A stretch of 64,000 bases of DNA. Source: Nymphaea colorata (lineage: Eukaryota > Streptophyta > Magnoliopsida > Nymphaeales > Nymphaeaceae). The number at the start of each line of letters is the position of its first letter. The first letter of the stretch is position 1. The stretch spans positions 13,680,854 to 13,744,853 of the forward strand of contig NC_045147.1 of NCBI RefSeq assembly GCF_008831285.2, in the 5' to 3' direction. Position numbers and translations under genes: made by a program. Under the pieces are notes generated by a model, which saw only the letters and a list, made by a program, of their open reading frames with translations, had not been told where the DNA came from and did not search any database. This document shows positions 40,162 to 52,682 of the stretch, piece by piece.

Positions 40162-42600
40162 ATGGCATCCTCATCCTCGACGCCGCCTGCTTATTCATCG
40201 TTGTATCCTTATCCGTATACACTCAACATCTCCAACTTCATATTGTTGAAGTTGACTCAAGATAATTTTCTCTTATGGAAAACTCAAGTCTTGGCAATGG
40301 TGGAAAGCCAAGACCTTTATGGTTTTGGTGGCATTCCTGCACCACAAGAAACTCTTATTGAGGGATTAAAAGAGGTTCAAAATCCCGCTTATATTGCTTG
40401 GAAGAAAACTGATCGTTTGTTGAGATGACGGATTACAAGCACACTATCAGAAAGTGTGCTTGGCCAAATTGTCGGCCTAGAGACATCAGCCGACATCTGA
40501 AAATCATTGCTTGATGCCTATTTGCAGGGCTCTCAGGAGAGAGAGTTCCATCTTATGCAAAAGCTCACAAGCTTAAAGAAAGGTTCAGACTCCATCAATG
40601 AGTACGTTGGAAAGTTCAAGACTTTATGTGATGAACCAAGTGCTATTGGGCGAGTGATCTCAGACAAAGACAAAGTTTTCTGGCTTTTGCAAGGTCTAGG
40701 ATCTGGATATCAACCGTTCGTGACCACTATGCTTAGACCACCTGTGCCACAATACAAGGAGGTAGTTCCATTACTCCAAAGCTATGAAGCACGTAATGAA
40801 AATTTTGCATCTTTTCCTCAAATGAGTTATGTTGCACACAATAAAAAACAATATCAAAACAAGTGGCAAGGAGGTTATCAACGTTTCAATTCTAGAAGAC
40901 GTGGATCTGGGCAGAACAATAACAATCGAAATCAGTCTGTTGACAATAAAGGAAAGGCGAAGGTTGTATGTCAAATATGCAGCAAACAAAATCACTCTGC
41001 TTTAAAATGTTGCAATCGCTTCAACCATTCTTTCCAGCCAAATGATATTCCGCAAGCTCTTGCTTCAATCAAAACAGCCGACAATCAAGATAGTGAATGG
41101 TTCGTTGATACGGGAGCCACTGCCCATATGACGTCTGATATTGGTAAGTTATATAACTCTCGACCCTATTTTGGCAATGATGCTATTATTGTTAGAAATG
41201 GAGAAAAATTGTCTATTTCTCACATAGGTGATGCCAAGATCAAAAGTCAATTGACAGACATACCTCTGAAAAATGTGTTATGTGTGCTTAAAATAAAAAA
41301 GGATTTACTTTCGGTAAGCCAGCTTATTTCTGATTTGCCTTATATTATTGAGTTCTCATCCACTGCTTGTTTGATTAAGGACAAAGTGACGCAGAAAATA
41401 GTGGCGACCGAAAATAGACGAGGAGGTCTTTATGGTCTTGAAAATTCTCAGTCTACCTTGTTTTCAACCATATTTAGGCGTGCAGATTTTGGTCGGTGGC
41501 ATGAACGGTTGGGGCACCCTCATTTTGACACAGTTCGATTATTGAATAGAAACAGTTTGATCTCAATTGAATCCATGAAGAACATGAACCCCATTTGTTC
41601 TAGTTGTCAAATGGGTAAATCTAGTAAGTTGTCGTTTTTTGATAGGGAGTCATATAGTGAACCCCTAATGAAAGTTCATTCTGATCTTTGGGGTCCTGCT
41701 CCTGTCTTGTCAAAAGAAAAATTTCGATTCTATGTCATTTTTGTTGATGAATGCATAAAGTTTACTTGGTTCTATCCATTGAAGAAAAAGTCTGATTTCT
41801 TTGAAATTTTCGTTCATTTTCATAGATATGTTGAACGACAATTTGACAAAAAAATAAAAATCTTTCAATCTGATGGTGGTGGAGAGTATAGCAGTCAAAA
41901 ATTCATCCATTATCTTGATCAAATGGGAATAAAGCGACAAACGTCATGTCCCAAAACACCCGAGCAAAACGGCACGGCTGAACGAAAGCATAAAAATGTG
42001 ACAGAACTTGGGCTGACGATGATGTTTCATTCCAATACACCAAAACATTTTCGGGTAGAAGCTTTTTCCACTGCCGTTTTTTTGATAAATAGGCTGCCAT
42101 CATCGAGTTTAAATATGGATTCTCCTTATTTTCGAGTTTTTGGAAAGCATCCAGATTATGCATCTTTGAGAGTTTTTGGTTGTCGATGTTTTCCTTATCT
42201 ACGTGGATATCAAGAATCAAAATTTGATTCAAAATCATTACCATGCATTTTTCTTGGTTATAGCACACAATTCAAGGGTTACAGATGTCTTCATCCACCA
42301 ACGGGCATAATATACATGTCACGGCATGTTTTGTTTGACGAAAAAAAATTTTCTTTTAAGGATCCAGCTTGCCTTCATCGACAAGAACAACTTGAGGGAG
42401 AATTTAGTTCCCTTATCGATGACAAGATTAAAAATGATACTCATACCAGTCAAGAAATGGATACTTTAGTTTTAGATTCTCGAAATGGCTCTACTGAACT
42501 CACGCATGAACAATTTCAAGATATGCAGGTTCCGCAGATTGAATCTCATGACATGTCAAACCATTGTCACAAGAAGAAAATGAAGCAAGGTCTACCATGA
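40162..42600 (+). pseudogene. copia gag-protease-integrase region, interrupted
   Basis: The frame starts MASSSSTPPAYSS at 40162. It is stopped by TGA at 40426-40428 and TGA at 40498-40500, both where copia Gag normally has Trp, then runs open from 40501 to 42600. Visible domains are the Gag core to about 40800, the CCHC zinc knuckle CQICSKQNHSALKC near 40969, the protease site WFVDTGATAHM near 41107, the integrase zinc finger (HERLGHPHF...CSSCQMGK, about 41490-41615), and the integrase core from SDLWGPAP past DGGGEYSS to about 42350. The frame ends in a shift at 42564-42600, where the next block continues in another frame. Confidence 0.9.
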
Positions 42601-44207
42601 TCACCTCGCCACAACCTGAAATTCCATTGCAACGCACTATTATTACTCGAAGCATGACTGAGATATCAAAGCCTAACCCAAAATATGCTAACCTTCATGA
42701 TATTACCACATATGCTTCTGTACCTAAGGAGCCGAAAAACATTAAGGAAGCACTGAATCATCCAGGTTGGAAGGCTGCTATGCAGGAAGAAATATCTGCA
42801 CTATATGAGAATCACACTTGGGATCTAGTACCACATCAATCACACATGAATATCGTCAGATCAAAATGGGTTTACAAGGCAAAGCTGCAAGCTGATGGAA
42901 CTCTTGAGCGATTGAAAGCTCGCTTAGTTGCACGTGGATTCTCTCAACGTGAGGGAATTGATTTTGTCGAAACTTTTTCTCCTGTTGTGAAACCTGGTAG
43001 CATCAGAATTATTCTTTCTATTGCTACTGTTAGACAATGGAGCATACGCCAACTTGATGTGAAGAACGCCTTTCTTCATGGTCAACTTGAGGAGACGGTT
43101 TTCATGCAACAACCACCGGGTTTTGAAGATCGGCGTTTTCCTAATCATGTATGTCGTCTGCAAAAAGCACTTTATGGTCTTCGACAAGCCTCTCGAGCCT
43201 GGTTTGATAAGTTAAGCTCTTTTCTTTTACAATATGGTTTCTTTTCCAGCACTGCTGATCCATCTCTTTTCATCTATAAGCATGAACATGATATCATTGT
43301 GCTTCTCATCTACGTCGATGACATGATCCTCACAGGGAGTAACTCTCAATTGCTGGATCAATTCACCAAGCAGCTTGCAAGTACCTTCGCCATCAAGGAT
43401 CTTGGGCGATTACATTATTTTTTAGGCATTGAAGTTCATTCTACACATGAAGGACTTTTTCTTTCACAAACAAAGTATGCGAAGGATTTGCTTGAACGAG
43501 CAAATATGTATAATTCCAAGCCTGCCGTTACACCCATGATTGAAAAAGTTCAAGAAGCTTCTTATGAATCTTATTCAGACTCAACTCATTACAGAAGTTT
43601 GGTTGGTGCCTTACAATATTTGACCATAACAAGGCTAGAACTATCATTTAGTGTCAATTATGTGAGGCAACATATGCATAGTCCTATGGTTCAACATTAT
43701 GAGATGGTGAAGCGTTTCATCCGATATGTAAAAGGTACTCTTGATACAGGTCTGAGAATCATGGCTGAAAGTTCTCTAGACTTATATGTTTTTTGTGATG
43801 CCGATTAGGCTGGCTGTCACGACACAAGAAGGTCGACTACAAGTTTTTGTACCTTTTTGGGAAATAATTGTATTACATGGAGTGCCAAGAAACAGAGTAC
43901 AGTGGCTAGATCAAGCACAGAGGCAGAATACAGAGCCATGGCATCCACTGCTGCAGAGTTAACCTGGATCTCCTTTGTTCCTAGAGATCTTGGAGTTAAT
44001 TTAAATAGTCCACCGGTGCTTTATTGTGACAATATCAGTGTGTTACACATGACCATCAATCCTATTTTTCACAACAGATCCAAACATATTCAAGTGGATT
44101 ATCATTATGTCAGAAGAAACGTAGCTGAAGGATCTTTGATCACTAAATTTGTTCCCTCAAAACATCAAATTGCAGACATTTTCACAAAGCCTCTAACAAC
44201 GATTTAA
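42564..44207 (+). pseudogene. copia reverse transcriptase-RNase H region, interrupted
   Basis: The frame carries reverse transcriptase from KWVYKAKLQADG through RLVARGFSQREGIDF, RQLDVKNAFLHG and ALYGLRQASRAWFDKL to the catalytic YVDD at 43311-43322. RNase H follows with WSAKKQSTVARSSTEAEYRA and YCDNISVLHM. An in-frame TAG at 43806-43808 falls in the DAD(W)AG motif, where Trp is expected, and splits the region. Reading otherwise continues in the same frame to 44207. Confidence 0.9.
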
Positions 44208-44250
44208 TTTCATACCTTAAGGAGCAAACTGGGCCTCAGCAGCCGGCTCA

Positions 44251-44263
44251 GTTTGACGGGGAG
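44251..44263 (+). promoter_or_regulatory. Polypurine tract region of the copia element
   Basis: The sequence gtttgacggggag lies directly before the 3' LTR, in the position of the plus-strand primer. The purine run is short and interrupted. Confidence 0.6.
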
Positions 44264-44606
44264 TAAAAGACGTGATGAGATGAATCCTCATCTCGAGCTA
44301 CGCAGATTTGGAGAGAAGCAAATTGGAGAGTACGAAGAGGCAAAGAGTGAAGGCATCTTGGATGAAGACATATTGGGAACCAAGAAAAACATTTCACAAA
44401 TCAAGAGAAACGTTTTACATACCAAGGCATTTAGAATTAATTCCTCTTATCGAAAAACTATTATAAATAGTTGTGTTATGGAAGGAAACCCCAAGTCTTG
44501 TAAAAGTGGGTATGGCTGAATAGAGAAAATCATTTTTTTCTTCGTGGATGTAGGTTCTCTTTGAACAGAACTACATTAATTCGAGTGTCTCTTCTATTTT
44601 CCTTTA
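44264..44606 (+). repeat. 3' LTR of the copia element
   Basis: 343 bp, starting TAAAAGACGTGATGAG and ending CTTCTATTTTCCTTTA, followed by the GGGAA target duplication. About 95% identical to the 5' LTR by eye; most differences are transitions. Confidence 0.93.
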
Positions 44607-44611
44607 GGGAA

Positions 44612-45041
44612 CTCATCCATATCTCAGCAATTTCTCCTTCAAGTTACCAAATTAACATAATTAGATATATCTCAACTTGTTGGTCATTTTTTGGTATTTT
44701 TTCATTATTTAGGGCGCTTGTGAAAGCATCTCCTAGTAGTTGTTTTTTACTACCAACATGTGCAGTTTTCGCAATTTTATATTGTTCTTTTTATTGAAGA
44801 TACAAGAATGTGTAAGACTTGAGAGCTGACCAATCATTAAGAGCTTCTTATCTATTCTCCAAGTTCGTAGATTTTTTTTTGGCAAAGTTAATGTGAAAGG
44901 TCTAGCTGGTGAACAGGGAATATTTATTTTGCTTCTCTCCTTTGGATGATGTGGAGCACATATTACTGAAGAAAGAGAATTTGACAATAAAGTTTAATTT
45001 ATGGGGGCTCCATAATCTCACTCTAGACCAAGTAAAACTTT
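44612..45041. other. Intergenic sequence right of the copia element
   Basis: AT-rich with no recognisable feature. It is the continuation of the target site (CTCATCC...). Confidence 0.5.
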
Positions 45042-45670
45042 ACAAATTTTGCTTTGGTTTCACTTTCTCAATACATCAATATATATAGTCATAGGATGAT
45101 ACTCAGACAATTCGTCTCACATACCACAAAAGCTTATAAGGTTTTGACTTTCCTAAGAAATTGATTTATCGCTTTTTGGATTTGACAAACACTAGATAAA
45201 TTATTTTGTTCACTACATATCTCTATTCAGGTAAGTGGAAGCTGGCCAAAAAAAAGCCACAACCCTCTCCCTTCAGCCCACACAGGGTCTGGAGCTGTTT
45301 CCAAACTTATGTGAACATATAGTATACTCATCAACTACAGTTCTACATTCCAACATTTATGGTCCAAAAAAAGTAGTTGGCTCGATAATTGAACCGACAA
45401 CCAAACTCTCACCTACTTGTCAGTCCAACCAACTATACTATGCTCCTCATAGTCATCACACATATCTTAATTGCTACCACACATCTAGTGGGTTGTTTCA
45501 AACACAATCAAGCACAACATTGTGTGGGCTCATCCAATTGAAAAGCCAAGTATTAAACGGTTTGAGGACTGCCAATTATCAAAAGATGGAAAGCTTTGAT
45601 TGCATTTGGAAGGTTTTCATACATCCTATTCCATATTCTCTTCACCACTAACAAAAAGACTAGTAGTTTT
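45042..45670. repeat. Direct duplication, copy 1, with tRNA-like head
   Basis: This 629 bp block is repeated at 46386-47015 in the same orientation; the copies share words such as gaaattgatttatc and gtgtgtgggctcatccaatt. Inside, read on the minus strand, GAGCATAGTATAGTTGGTTG begins a tRNA-like region with A box and a B box GGTTCAATTAT about 50 bp later. This suggests a tRNA-derived SINE within a larger repeat. The 138-codon plus-strand frame here lacks any domain and is not called. Confidence 0.7.
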
Positions 45671-46385
45671 CGTTAACTCGATTTTAATGAAAAATAATAA
45701 ATTTATTCATATTTAATATGCAAATAAGGTATTTATAATGAAAAAATGGCATAAAATTATATTTTAATAATTTTATATTATATATGTTATCAGGCTGCAC
45801 CTTCAGTTGGGCTCAAACCAGCATGAGTCCTTGTTTTATTGTGTGGCCCGAGACCCAGCCCAACTCCAAGTTCTACATTGGGCTTCAAGGTAAGACATTA
45901 CCTTAGGATGTTAATAAATAATTTATTTGTTTTTTGTGGTTGTTTATATGTGGATATATAGTTAATGAGAATAATATGTAAAAGCTCTTATTTGAGACAA
46001 TTTGTCATTGGCCATAGTAGCAGAGGAGCCAGTGAGGGCATGGCTTCCCTCAAATTTTAAGAAAAAAAAAACGCTTATAATTTTGAAAAATTTTAATGTG
46101 ACCCCTATATACACAAATTTTAAACATACTATTCAACCAATCACACCCCCACCCTCCCCCCTCCCAAAAAAAATCTAGTTTCGCCACTCCATGTATATAA
46201 TGAGCATATGTCGAATGTCGACCCTACTATCAATGTACATATCTACTTTCAGGTCCAAACATTGCAAATGTTTATGTATGAGACAACAGATAAGTATAAA
46301 ATAACAAATAAATATAAAATAATGTGTTGAGATAACAAATACGTATAAAATAACAAATAAATATGAGCTAATGTGTGAAAAACAA
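45671..46385. other. Spacer between the two duplicated blocks
   Basis: AT-rich spacer of about 715 bp. It contains a possible short MITE with gaggagccagtgagggc near 46023 and ctagtttcgccactcc near 46172, and a run of ataacaaata words at 46280-46380 that recurs at 47840-48000. No primer-binding site or polypurine tract is seen, so the direct repeats are not clearly LTRs. Confidence 0.5.
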
Positions 46386-47015
46386 ACAATTTTGCTTTCA
46401 TTTCACTTTCTCAATAGATCAATATATATAATCATAGGATGGTCCTGAGATAGTTCATCTCATATACCATGAAAGCTTATAAGGTTTTGACTTTTGTAAG
46501 AAATTGATTTATCTCTTGCTAGATTTGACAAACAATAGATAAATTATTTTGTTCACTACGCATCTTTGTTCAGGAGAGCGGAAGCTGTCCAACGAAGAGT
46601 CGAAACCATCTCCCTTCACCCCACCCAAGGCCTGGGGCTGTTTCCAGACTTATATGAACATATAATACACCTGTCAACTATAGTTTTGCATGCCAACATT
46701 TGCAGTCCAGAAAAAGTAGTAGGCCCTGAGAATTGAACCGACAACCAAGCTCTCAACTACTTGCCAGTTCAACCAATTATGTTATGCCCCTCAAGAACAC
46801 CACATATCTTGATTGTTATCCCACATCTCGTGGGTTGTTTCCAAACACAATAAAGCACAGCAGTGTGTGGGCTCATCCAATTGAATAGCGAAGTGCCGAA
46901 TGGTTTGAGTACTGCCAATTATCATAAGATGGATAGTCTTGATTGCAGTTGGAAAGTTTTCATACAACATACCCTATATTCTTTTTACCACTAACAAAAA
47001 TACTAGCAGCTTTGG
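46386..47015. repeat. Direct duplication, copy 2, with tRNA-like head
   Basis: Second copy of the 45042-45670 block. The minus-strand tRNA-like head is clearer here: GGGGCATAACATAATTGG from 46790 (A box) and CGGTTCAATTCT at 46729-46740 (B box). This is the arrangement of an internal RNA polymerase III promoter in plant SINEs. The divergence between copies indicates an old duplication or two insertions. Confidence 0.7.
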
Positions 47016-47435
47016 ACGAAGTTATATAACTCGCTCCAATCAAGGGTACCTTGAGCCAACAATTTTCTTCTTGTACTACCAATTTGGTGGCAGCATTATG
47101 AATAGCTGAAATTGCGTTCTCGCTCCATTAATGATAGAAAAGGTAAAGCAATGGAATGCCAGTAAATCAGAAGTAGAACACATATATTGTTGCCCAGACA
47201 GATCAAATGCAACTTACCTATTTACATATGAGTGCCCCACAGTCATTTGCTTGTTTATGTATTCATGCCTTTTAGCCATAAAGAATCAGATTTTCTAAAG
47301 AGATTAACATTTGATGGTTATGTTTTAGTGGCTTCATCCAAAAAAAAAATGTCTCCTTCTCTGCAAGGAAAGGTTTAGAAATTTCTCTTGGCAAGTGGCT
47401 TAATCACTTATATGTTGGTAAATGGTTGTTTTTGA

Positions 47436-47493
<58 letters not shown>

Positions 47494-49199
47494 TATGTTT
47501 CTACGGAACGAAGAAGCCATGAGCAGTCCAATATTGAAACTACTTTTTTCCACCACCAATCAGGGAAAAAAATTCCCAAAAGATCAAGCAAAGTGAGAAC
47601 CAAACTTTGAAGACTTTTTAAATTATCCTATCAAAGCACTCACCAAGTTCACCATAAGGCAAAAGACACATGCAAAGCTCACACTCTTCGTGAGTGTGTT
47701 GTGCCTTCTTCTTCAGTGAGTGCTTTATGAGAGCAAGTTTTGTCCGCCGCTCCATATATATATCTATATAACGAGTGTATGCTCAATGTAAACCCTACTC
47801 TTAATGTACATACAAATGTTACATATGCATGTGTATGAAATAACAAATAGGTATAAAATAACAAACACATATGAAATAATGTGTATAAGATAACAAAAGA
47901 TTTATGAGATAATGAGATGATGTATGAAATAGTGCTAAACATGACTATCAGATCAAGTTTATTAGATAACAAAAGATTTATGAGATAATGAAATAAAGGA
48001 CAAATGTATAATATAATGTTTATGAAGTAATAAAATATCTTTGAGATAATATGATAACGCTTTGAACATGACAAAAAAATAAAAACACTTTGTTACTGCT
48101 TAGAGGGATATAATGCTCATAACAATACACATATATGAACCGACAAATTTTATCTTTATTGAATCCTCAAATCTTCTTTTCACAGTTTCATTTCTTGTTC
48201 GTACAAAAAAAATGTATTAATTGTATGCTTTTTTTGTCATTATTAAGTAACACATGAAATATCATACAACAAGACTGTATATAACCAACTTCAATGCTTA
48301 ATGGTTTTTGCACGGCAATTGACATGACGTGCAAGCACATGGAGTAGAGCCAAAAACTTTTTGTGAAGGGGGCCAAATTAAAGTTTCTAAATTTTGACAA
48401 GAACACAAATATCATTTTTCAAAATTTTTATATAAAAATAGTGAAATTTTTCAAAATTTACATACAATTTCTTTTTTTAAAAAAAGAAAAGAATCCATGT
48501 GAGGCCAGGGCCCATGCAGTCTCTATCTTGGCTCCGGCCCTGACAAACACTAGAACAAAAGGTTACTGCTTCTAGCAGATTGTGCGCGCTCTGAACCGCA
48601 TGTTACTAAGATCTAAGACAAGGATGGCTAGCTACAAAACTCCAAAATCAATATTATGTACCCTGTATGAACAATGATGCTCATGGAAGAAAAGGAAAGT
48701 GGGAAAACAAATGAAGTAATGAACATAAATAAATAATTACCTAACAGTCATAAAAATCCGTTGCACGAATCTACGCATGCATGTTCATTGAGATTCAATT
48801 TTTTGGATCTTTCTCTAAGGCTTACAGGTGCTCCATGGACATTTTCACAGGTAAAAGCGTGCTCATATATTCTATGGATCACATGAGTGAACAGTAAACG
48901 ATGATGTGGATCCGTATCAGTAAGAGGGAATCATTGTAAGAAATGATGCGCAAAATCATGTTGTATTGGCTTCTTGTGTGGACAAAATATTTGTTTTAAT
49001 TTTTTCTTAAAAAAAAAATCTGAGAAACACACTTGAAGATGTGAAAATGATAAAGAACATGCACATTTAAATTTTTCATACTGTTGAAAGCACACCTAGA
49101 CTTTGTACCATTTATTAAAAAATAATTTTTGAATCGGTCAATTAAACCATTGGTTAATTATAACTAATGTAAGTTGTAGGCAGATTGTATAACCATTCG

Positions 49200-49232
<33 letters not shown>

Positions 49233-49275
49233 TCAACATCAAAAATTAGTGAGGTTAGGTTATTTTCCATTCTTA
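47016..49275. other. Intergenic stretch
   Basis: Holds (CA)n(TA)n at 47438-47491 and an ataacaaata/gagataatga repeat zone at 47775-48075 that resembles 46190-46380. A possible MITE spans 48336-48545 (tagagccaaaaac...ttggctccggccctga). (AT)n lies at 49203-49231. No gene supported. Confidence 0.5.
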
Positions 49276-49575
49276 GGGGGCAATTGATGGCCTGAGATTT
49301 TAGAATGAAAATTCTAGTTCCATTGAATATTTTATCCTAAAATAGAAAAATGACTTATTTGATGAAAAGGAAATTAAAATTCTAGAATTCATGAATCATT
49401 CTTCATTCATTGTAAAGAAAAAAATTCCAAAAAATGCTGAATCATAATTCAATCTCGACGGTCGGATCATAAATCCAGAATTTTGATTCCATAATAAGCA
49501 TTTAAGTCAAGAATCAAAATTTTTGAATAATGATAATAATATTCTAAAATACACAGATTCTAAATCAAATGCCCC
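49276..49575. mobile_element. MITE-like element with GGGG(G)CA-TTGAT termini
   Basis: Left end GGGGGCAATTGATGGCC and right end ATTCTAAATCAAATGCCCC form imperfect inverted repeats that extend inward through attttagaat words. The trinucleotide flank (TTA left, TAC right) does not give a clean target duplication. PIF/Harbinger-type MITEs start similarly, but the superfamily is not settled. Confidence 0.45.
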
Positions 49576-50797
49576 TACCCTTTCCTCCCTCTTACTATCG
49601 GATCCATGAACTTGGGGGTAACGAAGATCTAAAATCCATCATTTGGGAATCTAGAGGTTGACACGATTATCGATTTGGGTGAGCCCCAACTTTGAAATCT
49701 AGAACGATCAGATCAAACGCTTCCTAAAAGGTCATTTTTTTTTAGTTTCATTCTCCAATCATCCTACAGCTTCTCACAATCCTTACTCAAAATTTTAGCG
49801 TGCAACTAAAATTTTTATTGAACCCCAGGATCTGTTGAACTTTCAATCTTTACAATTTCCCAAGTTTACATTCAACTAAACTCACGAACGAGTGGATTCG
49901 TAGCCGCAACGAACCTTGTGGCTGGCATGGGCCAACCCTAGCCTGAGTAAACCCTCAGAAAAGTTTTACTATGATAATGCTAGACTCAGGCCTAACTATA
50001 TGCAGGGCCCACAGCTGACTTAAGTTTTGCTGCCTTATAGTCCAATATGCACATAACCCATTGCAATAACAAGATGGATCATTTCTCTGTATTTCCTTGT
50101 ATGTCATGATTAAAAACCTAAAAGAAATGGAAATGCAGTACAAAATCATGAAAAAAATTAGAAAAATGTGAGACATACGGACTGACATTTTATTTTAAAG
50201 CGGTTTGTGTCAGGTATTGTGCTGAGTCAAGTGAAGTTTCTTATGGGTCACCTCAAAATTAAAAAAAAAAAAAGTTACGTGTAAATTTTAGAAAAAAAAT
50301 TTGCTATCATACATGAAAGAATTTTTAAAAATGGTATTTCGCGTCAAAATTTAGAAACTTTAATTTGCCTCATGAAAATTTTTGGGTTTGTTCTTGATTA
50401 TGCTTCAGATATTTAGGGGGTCATATTTTTCTATTTATAAATATGAAAACTCAACTTTGGTTGTTAAATATCTAAAAAAGTTAAGTAAACTTATGATTAT
50501 GTTGTTGGTATTGATACCATAACGAAAGAAAGAGCACCACATCCCCATCGGCTTCGTCTATTTGGTCAGATGGGTTGTCATAAAGCCGCGATATACTGCT
50601 CAATAAATACTTTGTCCAAATAGAGTAAATTTTGTGCTTGGGCAAAATAAGAACATAATTTTTTTTTTTTTACTGAAGTGTAATTTTACATATGTAAAAA
50701 AGAGAACATAATAGAACCGATCGAGAGAATATAAAAGCGATTGTTAAAAAAAAATATGTCAGCTTAGAGTGTTACGAAAGGTTTGTTTGTATAGGAG
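49576..50797. other. Intergenic stretch
   Basis: AT-rich, no feature recognised. Confidence 0.5.
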
Positions 50798-50805
50798 GTT
50801 ATTTG

Positions 50806-51206
50806 TAGGGAAGTCAATATATTTTATTTAGAACAGATATTTGGCCGAACTGGTTCAAAAAAAAAATCGAGTATGGACAAAAATTTGATATCTGATTAAG
50901 AGATCGATCGGATTCGGATTTAAGAAACGACATCCGATCGAATTCAGATACACATAAATATCTAATCAGATTCAGATTAGATTTAGTTTTAAATCAATAC
51001 CTTACATCCGATGCTTTTCCATTTTGACAATGGGCCAAATTGGGTTCAAAATTTGGATTTGGGTTGTGAAATCAAAATTCAGATTCAAATTCATGTTCAA
51101 ATATGAATTCTCTTTGTTCGTGTTTGAATCCAAATATGTAAATGTCTGACGAAGTAGATATGACTAAAGGTACATTTATTTTGAATTTAATTCATTGACA
51201 TTCCTA
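50806..51206. mobile_element. 401 bp hAT-like MITE (TAGGGATGTCAA family), copy A
   Basis: Starts TAGGGAAGTCAATATAT and ends ATTGACATTCCTA, giving inverted termini. Flanking octamers GTTATTTG (50798-50805) and GTTATTGG (51207-51214) match at 7 of 8, fitting an 8 bp hAT target duplication. The interior is made of gattcgga/gattcaga words, as in copy B. No coding capacity. Confidence 0.75.
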
Positions 51207-51214
51207 GTTATTGG

Positions 51215-52622
51215 GTGTTTTTGAGTTCTCATGTGAACAAAAAGACAAGGCTTTTTCTTTTTTTCCACAAAAATGTGAATGAGAGAACTTTGTTGGGGAT
51301 GAAATATGAACTAAGAGATTGAATTTTAAACATCATACCCAAAACAATAAACTTTCTTTTACAATACTTCAGATTTCTGCACCAGTGCTTTATTTCTGCT
51401 GTACATTGTCATTGAACTCGACTCCATGCGCGAAAGTTTTACATAGCAAACAGAGATTAATAGTACAATATAATGGCAAGTTTCCAGTAAGGAGAAGGTA
51501 TGCAACTTTAATAATTGAAACTGGCATTCATATTCTTTTCATAAATCGCGAAACGTGAAGCGTTGCAATAATGTCAGTTAAATATCATAAGTGGTTTCTT
51601 TGGAAACAGCCTGCGTCGGTGGCCTCACCCCCACATTAAATTTCCTAAAAGCAACACTTTTATTAAAGTAGTATATTCCTCTCACTATTGAATTAGGTGT
51701 CGGTAAAAAAAAAAAAAGGGTACCAAATCGAGAATTTCCAAAAGTTATGTGACAGCAAACAAAATAATATGTCTCCATGTATATGTCTATCCGTGCATAT
51801 GTTCGTGATATTTTTTATAGAACTATGAACATATTATTGGCATCTCAATTAGCACTGAAAATTTTGCAGAAACACACTCCACTGTTGAAAAAATAGCAGA
51901 AACACTCGTAAGTTTGAGTTTAGTTCATTTAGCACCCTGATGAACCCCATATATGTTTACAAATAAACATATTTGTATAATTTAATATCAGCTTGTGTGG
52001 GCAGATGCCCACATATGGATCATGCTAAACCCTAGAAACCCTAATGTTGATAAAAAGATGGCACTTGCATGGGAATGGCTAGGGTTTTAGATAGGGAGAA
52101 ATCACGTGACCTAACAGTTGCCAAACATGTATGCCTGTCACCACTATAATTTTGACCAGAAGTGTGATATTGGACTGGTTTTTAATATAGAGCATGAGCC
52201 ACTTTATGGGGTTGGGGTGCCCTCTGCACATTGGCAACTTTTTTATGCCTCCTTGCAGTTTTTTACATTTTGATGAGAAAGGACATCCAATGCAGTTAGG
52301 GATGGAGCCAGGATTTTCTTCAGACGAGCCGACAGTTCAACTTCTGAATCCGAGTATGACCAATTGAATTCAAATCCAAAAAATACATTGCGTAATTAAA
52401 AAATGTATTTTTTTCAATGTATTTTTTTTTTCATTGGCCGGGGTGAGGCCATGACCTAGGCGCCCCTCCCCCCTCTTTCCGCCCTTAAATGCAGTCGCTT
52501 TTAATTACACTGCACATGAACTACTTTTGGTTTGCCTTATCCACCCACTTTCCTTCTTACCTCTCCTTGTCATATATGCTCAAGTGGTCCTTTTTATCAA
52601 GACCCACCCACATGGGCTCACC

Positions 52623-52682
<60 letters not shown>

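Larger units (their letters stand above)
39781..44606 (+). mobile_element. Complete Ty1/copia LTR retrotransposon, coding-dead
   Basis: A 4826 bp element bounded by LTRs and by the 5 bp target duplication GGGAA (39776-39780 and 44607-44611). The order is LTR, primer-binding site, gag, zinc knuckle, protease, integrase, reverse transcriptase, RNase H, polypurine tract, LTR. Integrase ahead of reverse transcriptase defines copia. LTR ends are TAAA...TTTA instead of the usual TG...CA. By eye the two LTRs differ by about 16 substitutions and one indel over 343 bp, so insertion is not recent. Coding is broken by three in-frame stops and one frameshift; movement would need proteins supplied in trans. 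Confidence 0.95.
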
